Shown: one piece after another, positions 58,591 to 64,000 of the stretch
Layout: each line of letters opens with the position of its first letter
Position numbering within the stretch: the stretch's first letter is position 1
Source of the DNA: Granulicella aggregans
Lineage (GTDB): Bacteria > Acidobacteriota > Terriglobia > Terriglobales > Acidobacteriaceae
Assembly (NCBI RefSeq): GCF_025685565.1
Contig: NZ_JAGSYE010000001.1
Coordinates: forward strand, 868,001-932,000
Length of the DNA stretch: 64,000 nucleotides
Direction: 5' to 3'
The notes under the pieces: model-generated
What the model was told of the DNA's origin: nothing
The model's database searches: none
What the model saw: only the letters and a program-made list of their open reading frames with translations
Position numbers and translations under genes: made by a program

Positions 58591-59760
58591 ATGACGACTG
58601 CCGCGGCACCGACCGGCAACCTTGAGATCACTGTTTCGCGGGCGGAACTGCTGCGGGAGTTGACGGCGGCGCAGAGTGTGGTCGAGCGGAAGACGACGAT
58701 CCCGATCCTGTCGAACTTTTTATTTGAAGCAACAGCCGGCGAAGGGGATTCGGCCGGGCGGCTGACGATTACTGCCACCGATCTCGACCAGAGCCTGAAG
58801 ACGAGCTGCGCGGCGAAGGTGAAGAAGCCCGGTGCCTGCACGATTCCTGCGCGCAAGCTGTACGACTACATCAAGTTGCTGCCCGAGGGCGATATCTCGA
58901 TCAAGCTGATGGACAACCACTGGGTGCAGATCCGGGCTGGTCGGTCGAACACAAAGATGGTCGGAATGGCGCGGGCGAACTTCCCGCAGGTTCCGGAGTT
59001 TCCGACTTCAGGAGCGTACAAGATCACGGTGCCGTCGCTGAAGAACATGGTGTCGAAGACGATCTTTGCGATCTCGAACGAAGAGAGCCGGTATACGCTG
59101 AACGGCGCGCTGCTGGTGCTGAAGGCGGAGTCGATGGCGATGGTGGCGACGGATGGCCACCGGCTGGCGCATATTGAGAAGACGGGCGAGACGCTGGACG
59201 GGATCTCGGGTGAGAAGAAGACGCTGATTCCGCGGAAGGCGCTGGCTGAGATCGCTTCCCTGCTGGGTTCAACCGATGCGGAGACGCTGGACTTTGCGGA
59301 TGACGATCAGACGCTGTTCTTCAAGATCGGCGGCCGGGTGCTGACCAGCCGCAAGTTGACAGGCCAGTTCCCGAACTATGAGGCGGTCCTGCCTCGCGAG
59401 AACACGAAGTTCGTGATCGTGCGGTCGGAAGATCTAATGGCGGCGATTCAGCGTGTGGCGCAGTTCGCCGATGAGCGCTCGGGTGCGATCAAGATCCGGC
59501 TGGAACAGAACGAGCTGAAGCTGTCCAGTTCTTCTACAGACGCCGGCGAATCAGAAGACACGATTGAGACGCCTTATAACTACGATCCTCTGGTGGTTGG
59601 GTTCAACAGCCAGTATCTGATCGACTTTCTGAAGGCGATTGGGACGCAGGGCGAGGTTCGGCTGGAGTTCAAGGACGCTCAAAGTGCGGGGCAGATGCGA
59701 CCGGAAGATGGGAATGAGGATGTGAAGTATCGGTACATTTTGATGCCGATGCGTATTTGA
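58591..59760 (+). CDS. dnaN: DNA polymerase III beta subunit (sliding clamp)
   Basis: 389 aa ring-shaped processivity clamp of three similar domains: ITVSRAELLRELTAAQSVVE, RKTTIPILSNFLFEA and PARKLYDYIKLLPEGDISIK in domain 1, YTLNGALLVLKAESMAMVAT and DGHRLAHIEK in domain 2, NSQYLIDFLKAIGTQGEVRL and the C-terminal YRYILMPMRI in domain 3. I chose the ATG at 58591 because AAGGAG sits 8 nt before it. An in-frame ATG at 58519 would add 24 acidic residues and has no good SD. A strong terminator follows, so dnaN is transcribed alone, apart from dnaA. Confidence 0.95.
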   Translation: MTTAAAPTGNLEITVSRAELLRELTAAQSVVERKTTIPILSNFLFEATAGEGDSAGRLTITATDLDQSLKTSCAAKVKKPGACTIPARKLYDYIKLLPEGDISIKLMDNHWVQIRAGRSNTKMVGMARANFPQVPEFPTSGAYKITVPSLKNMVSKTIFAISNEESRYTLNGALLVLKAESMAMVATDGHRLAHIEKTGETLDGISGEKKTLIPRKALAEIASLLGSTDAETLDFADDDQTLFFKIGGRVLTSRKLTGQFPNYEAVLPRENTKFVIVRSEDLMAAIQRVAQFADERSGAIKIRLEQNELKLSSSSTDAGESEDTIETPYNYDPLVVGFNSQYLIDFLKAIGTQGEVRLEFKDAQSAGQMRPEDGNEDVKYRYILMPMRI

Positions 59761-59780
59761 GTTAGAAGACGTTTTTAGGG

Positions 59781-59816
59781 GCGGGCCAACACTCAGTGTT
59801 GGCCCGCTCTTGTTTT
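59781..59816 (+). terminator. Rho-independent terminator of dnaN
   Basis: 13-bp perfect stem GCGGGCCAACACT / AGTGTTGGCCCGC with a single-base spacer at the centre, followed by TCTTGTTTT, 20 nt after the stop. Confidence 0.88.
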
Positions 59817-59852
59817 GAGTCCAGATACTGAACACACCTGTAGAGTGTCAAG

Positions 59853-60305
59853 ATGACGACCGAGCTTCTGATGTACATTAGGCAACGATCTGGTGATGGA
59901 CTCTTCAGCCTCTTCTATTTCGGTGGACTGCTGGCATTGATCGTCGCATGGACGCAATGGGATCGCCGCTATCGCAGAAAGTGGCTTGAGTACCGATCAC
60001 GGAATTGGACCCGGGTGAAGGGGCAATTCGATGAGGGTGAAGTTGTCATAATGAGAAAGGGAAGATCAAAGGAAATCAGTGGTTATGAAGTGTGGCTGGC
60101 CTATGACTATTCCGTGGATGGGGAACAATTTGGGGTATTTCAGCTTTCCGAAAGACCTAGAAGAGATGAGGCGGAGGCAGCCTTGAAAATACTGGCGAAT
60201 CGAGAGATCACCGTGCGCGTGAACCCTCGTAATTCAAAGAAAAGCTTCGTGTCGGATGAAGATCTCGAGGCGATTGGAGCTGTTATGGGGCGGAAAGAAA
60301 GTTGA
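59853..60305 (+). CDS. DUF3592-like membrane-anchored protein
   Basis: 150 aa. One N-terminal membrane helix (LFSLFYFGGLLALIVAWTQW) and a soluble domain with SRNWTRVKGQFDEGEVVIMR, VWLAYDYSVDGEQFGVFQLS and KILANREITVRVNPRNSKKS. This is the pattern of DUF3592 proteins, in which a beta domain follows a membrane anchor and ends with a VRVNPxNPxxS-like motif. Function is unknown. Codon use is more AT-rich than in neighbours. Confidence 0.72.
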   Translation: MTTELLMYIRQRSGDGLFSLFYFGGLLALIVAWTQWDRRYRRKWLEYRSRNWTRVKGQFDEGEVVIMRKGRSKEISGYEVWLAYDYSVDGEQFGVFQLSERPRRDEAEAALKILANREITVRVNPRNSKKSFVSDEDLEAIGAVMGRKES

Positions 60306-60652
60306 GGCCAGGTAGACACCGCAGGGCGAGGAAAGAAGGGCGTACCTCAGCGGCTGAAGCCGCTTGGCGGTGGGGAATTTTGGCACGGCTGAAGCCGTGC
60401 CCTTAACACGGCGGTTCGCGCTTCGCGCGAATTTCCCACTCATCGCGAAAGACAAGAACGCGATGAGTGGGGCACAGGTTGACGGGTCGTGGATGTGGTG
60501 AAACGAGTGCGTTGGATGGAGCACTACGAGAGAATCCTGTTGCGTCATTCAGTTCGGCGTGGGATTATGGCCCACTCCAAGATTAACCGGGCCTGCTGTA
60601 GCGGAAGTTGATTCTCTATCGTCCAAATCCAATCCCCTTGAAGGCGCTCGTC
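60306..60652. other. Repeat-filled intergenic region
   Basis: 347 bases. R-E, R-F and R-C copies occupy 60336-60482; the remaining 170 bases hold no recognisable signal. The beginning of the next gene may extend to a TTG at 60608. Confidence 0.5.
60336..60482 (-). repeat. R-E, R-F end and R-C, inverted
   Basis: R-E: CAGCGGCTGAAGCCGC and GGCACGGCTGAAGCCGTGCC then CTTAAC; R-F end TTCGCGCTTCGCGCGAA (60415-60431); R-C CCCACTCATCGCG...CGCGATGAGTGGGGCAC (60435-60477). Confidence 0.83.
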
Positions 60653-61891
60653 ATGCTGCATGAACATCCTGAATACGCATTCTGGGTTGCGGGGCTGCTG
60701 ACCCTCGCGCTTACCGTTGTCCTGCTGCTTCTGGCGAGCACGCTCGACCCGAAGTGCGCGTTCAGCACCACGCATATCGGCCTCTTCAAGGGCATTGCGC
60801 GCTGGGTGCGCGAACATCTCGCGTGCTGCTGGAACCAGGTGACGAAGCTGATCATCGAGGGTGACACGCAGAGCTACAGCCTGTCGAAGCTGCAGTTCCT
60901 GCTGTGGACGATCGCTACCGTGTACGGGTACACGTACCTGTACATCGCACATACGTGGGTGCAGGGGCTGGCCGGGCTGCCGGATGTGACGGGCAAGTTT
61001 CCTTGGGAGACGGTGCTTGCGGGCGGGACGGCGGTGGCGTCGCAGATCTCGAAACAGGCGTTCGGGACCAAGGGTGGTGGGCCGCTGAAGCCGCAGCTTT
61101 CGGATCTGATCTCGGCTGGTGGCGTGATTGCTACGGGGAGGATTCAGTTTCTCTCGTGGACGTTGGTGGCGATTGCGGCTTACCTGTCGAGCATCTTTGC
61201 GAGCGATCCCTCGACGATTCATCTGCTGCCGGAGATCCCGGTGAGGCTGCTGGAGATCAGCGGCATCAGCGCGGGGACATATCTGGCGGCGCGGAGCGTC
61301 TCGCCGGCGGGCCCGCTGCTGACCAGCGCGGTCTTTACCTACGCTGTTCCGGGAGCTACGCCTGTGACGGCGCCGCCTGCTGATCCGTGCGCTTCGACGG
61401 GTAAGGTTTATGGGACGTTGTGCATCATTGGCGACCAGCTCTCGAAGAACTCGGTGCTGCAGGCCTTCCAGGCGACTCATGTTGCGGCTGCCGCGGCGGA
61501 TCTGGTGAAGCAGAAGGCCGAAGCTGCGGCGTCCGGCGTGAGCGTTTCGGGTGTCGACCTGGGGAAGATCGAAGAGGTGACCGGGCTGGCGAGCGACGCG
61601 GTGAGCGGCGTCGATGGGGTGCCGATTAAGGGGTTCAAGTACGATCCGGCGAGCTTTGTGGCGTCCGAGAAGTATGCGGTTCCGGGAAGTCCGGGGATGT
61701 ATACACGCCTGACGGTGACGCTGCTGGGTGGGCCGCTGCCGGATACGTGGACGCTGCGGCTGCAGAATGCGGACGGGAAGTATGCGGAGGTGCAGGTAGC
61801 GATGGACTCGCCGCCGCCAACGCCGCCGAACGCGGAGCCGGCGACGCCGCCTGAGGCGGGTACGGATGGGGATGCTCAGGCGGCGGGGTGA
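60653..61891 (+). CDS. Multi-pass membrane protein of unknown function with QFLxWT motifs
   Basis: 412 aa. An N-terminal helix (FWVAGLLTLALTVVLLLLAS) is followed by two related blocks: KLQFLLWTIATVYGYTYLY and RIQFLSWTLVAIAAYLSSIF, each starting (K/R)(L/I)QFLxWT after a polar stretch. Further hydrophobic parts are ISGISAGTYLAARSVS and GPLLTSAVFTYAVPGA. A soluble C-terminal half holds a coiled, Ala-rich stretch and a beta-like segment (YTRLTVTLLGGPLPDTWTLR), ending in a Pro-rich tail. Start: ATG at 60653 with AAGG upstream; a TTG at 60608 is possible. I do not recognise a characterised family. Confidence 0.72.
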   Translation: MLHEHPEYAFWVAGLLTLALTVVLLLLASTLDPKCAFSTTHIGLFKGIARWVREHLACCWNQVTKLIIEGDTQSYSLSKLQFLLWTIATVYGYTYLYIAHTWVQGLAGLPDVTGKFPWETVLAGGTAVASQISKQAFGTKGGGPLKPQLSDLISAGGVIATGRIQFLSWTLVAIAAYLSSIFASDPSTIHLLPEIPVRLLEISGISAGTYLAARSVSPAGPLLTSAVFTYAVPGATPVTAPPADPCASTGKVYGTLCIIGDQLSKNSVLQAFQATHVAAAAADLVKQKAEAAASGVSVSGVDLGKIEEVTGLASDAVSGVDGVPIKGFKYDPASFVASEKYAVPGSPGMYTRLTVTLLGGPLPDTWTLRLQNADGKYAEVQVAMDSPPPTPPNAEPATPPEAGTDGDAQAAG

Positions 61892-61907
61892 GGATCGTGG
61901 CTGGAGG

Positions 61908-62020
61908 CGGCTTACGTCCCACCCATCGCGAAGAACGCGATGGATGGGGCACCCGGAGGTTCGTGGCTGGGAGGCGAGAAGGCTTATCTCGGCGGCTGAA
62001 GCCGGTGCTCCCTTTCCCTT
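61908..62020 (-). repeat. R-C and R-E remnant, inverted
   Basis: R-C: GTCCCACCCATCGCG, AAGAA, CGCGATGGATGGGGCACCC (61915-61954). R-E remnant CGGCGGCTGAAGCCGG (61989-62004). Confidence 0.8.
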
Positions 62021-62051
62021 GATGTCAGCGTCTACTTGAGTAGAGGTTTTT

Positions 62052-62999
62052 ATGCTCAAGCACCTTGCATTCGTCTCCGTCCTCGTTACTGCCGCTGCAT
62101 CAGCGTCTGCACAGACTGCTGATGCGACGGGCTCCACGGCCACCCAGGCACCGGCTCCTGTGGTTCGTGCGTACCAGGCCAATCCTGCCCTGCCACCCCC
62201 GCCTACGGCTCCGGATGCGAACCAGGGGTCTTACTCACAGTCGGGTCAGGGGGCTAATCAGGGTCCATGGGACAGCCGCGGGCCGATGGCGCGGCGGTGG
62301 CGGCAGAACCGTCAGGATGATGGGCAGGAGGCGATGCAGCGTCCGGCTCCGATTGTGGACACGCAGCCGGTTGCGGGAGTTTGGCTGCGTTCGCGGTCGA
62401 CAGCCGTGGTGAGGACGATCTCGGCTACGCCGCAGGGGACGGAGGTGCGGCTGGAGAAGGGTGTGCTGAATGTGAACGTGCATCATCCGTCGCAGCACAT
62501 CGAGATCCTGGTCGACCTGCCGGGCGGGCAGACTTCCCTGCTGAAGGATGGGCTGTATACGTTCAACGCGGACACGAACACGGTTCGCGTGCTGCGGGGA
62601 GAGGCTGCGGCGTTTCCGAATGGGTTGAAGACGGTCGCCGCGGATGCTAAGGGCCGTGAGAAGGGCATCAAGGTGAAGGAAGACCATCAGCTCTCGTTTG
62701 TGGCTTCGACGGTGCCGGGGGCGGACCGGATCAAGGCTGTGGATGCTTATCCGTATGAGCTGGCGACAGACCTGCTGCCGGCAGGTGGAGAGGGGCGGCA
62801 GTATGCGGACGTCTCCGGGGAGGATGGGCCTTATGGGTATCCGTACTATGCGGGTGTCTATCCGTATGGCTACTATCCGGGCTTTTATCCGGGGTACTGG
62901 GGATATGGGTATCCGTATGGGTATGGGATCGGGATTGCGTACTACGGTGGATTTGGTGGATATCGGGGCGGGTACTACCGGGGTGGGTTCCGGCGGTAA
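62052..62999 (+). CDS. Exported FecR-like protein with Gly/Tyr-rich tail
   Basis: 315 aa. Signal peptide LAFVSVLVTAAASASA, then a Pro/Gln-rich linker. A FecR-type beta domain follows at about 95-215 (VAGVWLRSRSTAVVRTISAT, GTEVRLEKGVLNVNVHHPSQ, ILVDLPGGQTSLLKDGLYTF, NTVRVLRGEAAAFPNGLKTV). The last 55 residues are a low-complexity Gly/Tyr/Pro tail (YPYYAGVYPYGYYPGFYPGY ... GGYRGGYYRGG). No sigma factor or TonB gene is adjacent, so it is probably not a classical FecR regulator; a cell-envelope structural role is possible. Confidence 0.75.
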   Translation: MLKHLAFVSVLVTAAASASAQTADATGSTATQAPAPVVRAYQANPALPPPPTAPDANQGSYSQSGQGANQGPWDSRGPMARRWRQNRQDDGQEAMQRPAPIVDTQPVAGVWLRSRSTAVVRTISATPQGTEVRLEKGVLNVNVHHPSQHIEILVDLPGGQTSLLKDGLYTFNADTNTVRVLRGEAAAFPNGLKTVAADAKGREKGIKVKEDHQLSFVASTVPGADRIKAVDAYPYELATDLLPAGGEGRQYADVSGEDGPYGYPYYAGVYPYGYYPGFYPGYWGYGYPYGYGIGIAYYGGFGGYRGGYYRGGFRR

Positions 63000-63009
63000 G
63001 TAGAACGTT

Positions 63010-63203
63010 CGTGCTTCGAACGAATGCCCCACCTTCACGACGGCATCATCGTCGCGAAGGTGGGGCATACTTGTTGGCGTTTTACGTCCCACCCATCGCG
63101 AGAGACAAAGGCGCGATGGATGGGGCACCCGAACTTGGGCGGGAGCCAATGCGGGGGTCTCTCCACTGCGCTTCGCTTCGGTCGAGATGACGCTTCTTGG
63201 GGG
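63010..63203 (-). repeat. R-F, R-C and R-B repeats, inverted
   Basis: R-F: TTCGTGCTTCGAACGAA, CCCACCTTCACGAC, GGCATCATC, GTCGCGAAGGTGGGG (63010-63066). R-C: GTCCCACCCATCGCG...CGCGATGGATGGGGCACCC (63086-63130). R-B: AATGCGGGGGTCTCTCC...TCGGTCGAGATGACGC (63149-63193). Confidence 0.86.
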
Positions 63204-63232
63204 TGGCTGTGCGGCGGCGATAGACTGGAGGG

Positions 63233-64000
63233 ATGAATTTTCCAGTTACGCGGTTGAGGCGGTTGAGGAAGACGGAGGCGATGCGGTCGCTGGTGAGGGA
63301 GACGCATCTGCGGCCGGAGATGCTGATCTATCCGCTGTTCGTGTGCCCGGGTGAGGGTGTACGGAAGCCGATCTCGTCGATGCCGGGGGTCTTCAATCTC
63401 TCGGTGGACGAGGCGGTGAAGGAGGCGGCGGAGTGTGCGGCTCTGGGGATTGGTGGGGTGCTGCTGTTCGGTCTGCCCGACGCTAAGGACGAGCAGGGCT
63501 CGGGTGCTTGGGACGCGGATGGAATTACGCAGCGGGCGCTTCGCGCCATGAAGGCGGATCGGCGGCTGGACTCGCTGGTGCTGATTGCGGATGTCTGTCT
63601 GTGTGAGTACACGTCGCATGGGCACTGTGGGTTGATTGCCAGAGACGGCGAGCATTATGCGATTGAGAATGATTCGAGTGTGGCGCTGATTGCCAAGGCG
63701 GCGGCTTCGCTGGCGGTGGCAGGGGCGGACATTGTTGCTCCTTCGGACATGATGGATGGCCGGGTTGAGGCGATCCGGGCGGCGCTCGATGCGGCGGGCA
63801 GGCAGGACACGCCGATCATGAGCTATGCGGCGAAGTTCGCTTCGGCGTTCTATGGGCCATTTCGTGAAGCAGCGGATTCGGCGCCGCAGTTTGGAGACCG
63901 CAAGACGTACCAGATGGATGGGGCGAATATCCGCGAGGCGATGCGCGAGATCGACCAGGATGTGGCTGAGGGGGCGGACATGCTGCTGATGAAGCCGGCT
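63233..64000 (+). CDS. hemB: Porphobilinogen synthase (delta-aminolevulinate dehydratase), 3' end outside the window
   Basis: First 256 codons of a gene running off the right edge; the full enzyme has about 325-340 aa. It condenses two 5-aminolevulinate molecules to porphobilinogen in tetrapyrrole synthesis. Visible hallmarks are [40 protein letters not shown], the Cys-rich metal site [27 protein letters not shown] and [17 protein letters not shown] with the first active-site Lys. The second Lys is in DMLLMKPA at the window end. GGAGG is close before the ATG. Confidence 0.95.
   Translation, partial: MNFPVTRLRRLRKTEAMRSLVRETHLRPEMLIYPLFVCPGEGVRKPISSMPGVFNLSVDEAVKEAAECAALGIGGVLLFGLPDAKDEQGSGAWDADGITQRALRAMKADRRLDSLVLIADVCLCEYTSHGHCGLIARDGEHYAIENDSSVALIAKAAASLAVAGADIVAPSDMMDGRVEAIRAALDAAGRQDTPIMSYAAKFASAFYGPFREAADSAPQFGDRKTYQMDGANIREAMREIDQDVAEGADMLLMKPA

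Noticed and set aside
60545..62182. 545-codon open frame on the minus strand
   Set aside because: Arg/Pro-rich shadow of the membrane protein gene at 60653-61891, no domain, no SD, contains translated repeats.

Overview
The window looks like a chromosomal segment of an acidobacterium of the class Terriglobia (Granulicella / Edaphobacter / Terriglobus type). The reasons are high GC, an Oar-like TonB-dependent receptor with an N-terminal carboxypeptidase-like domain, two CRTAC1/ASPIC-UnbV proteins, a giant DUF3857-transglutaminase-TPR protein, and intergenic spacers packed with short hairpin repeats. This is inferred from protein content, not from a 16S gene. I recognised no tRNA, rRNA, CRISPR array, prophage or insertion sequence.

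Layout. 0.1-8 kb: a Tat-exported flavin amine oxidase, a GAF-GGDEF cyclase, a short GntR regulator divergent from a glyoxalase-fold protein, a SnoaL protein with a membrane protein, and two decayed signalling genes (a histidine kinase and a chemoreceptor). 8-20 kb: MltG, a RedB-like thiol protein translationally coupled to a membrane GGDEF-EAL protein, DinB with a WYL regulator, an amino-acid binding protein, a phospholipase C-like enzyme and a beta-helix protein. 20-33 kb: a CRTAC1 + TPR pair and a probable beta-glucan utilisation locus (TonB receptor, GH30, LacI regulator, GH3) with four copies of a LacI-type operator. 33-39 kb: a second CRTAC1 protein, an MshEN-AAA ATPase, FolC-PlsC, and a class I glutamine amidotransferase-like hydrolase. 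39.8-43.7 kb: the chromosome-origin neighbourhood, with rsmG, parA, parB and eight perfect parS sites. 43.9-64 kb: an amidohydrolase, an AT-rich DUF3800 gene, a STAS protein, azoreductase/TetR, an ICMT-like methyltransferase, the DUF3857 giant, an amidase, LLM and NAD(P)-binding oxidoreductases, dnaN, two proteins of unknown function, a FecR-like protein and the start of hemB.

The most interesting signal is outside the genes. Seven families of short intergenic repeats (R-A to R-G below) occur in several dozen copies. Every copy I could orient reads one way left of about 40 kb and the opposite way right of about 42.7 kb. The flip lies in the same 2.8 kb that carries parS, parA and rsmG, and where the + strand changes from C-rich to G-rich. 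The repeats are therefore polarised with respect to replication. Many carry an inner hairpin whose stem differs from copy to copy with compensating changes, while the loop (AGYYTCAYC type) stays similar. Two copies sit in frame inside protein genes (folC and the TPR gene), and a third supplies the apparent start codon of a CRTAC1 gene.

Repeat names used below, in left-arm orientation: R-A = GTCATCCTGAGCGAAG...AAGGACCCC or ...GAAGAATCCCCGC; R-B = GTCATCTCGACCGAAG...GTGGAGAGACCCCCGC; R-C = GTGCCCCATTCATCGC...GCGATGAGTGGGAC; R-D = GTGCCCCATATCTGGC...GCCAGATGTGGG; R-E = hairpins of the type GGCACGGCTTCAGCCGTGCC; R-F = CCCACCTTCGCGAC...AAGGTGGG plus TTCGTGCGAAGCACGAA; R-G = TTTGTCATTCCCGAAGGGAA. 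For these repeats, strand + means left-arm orientation.
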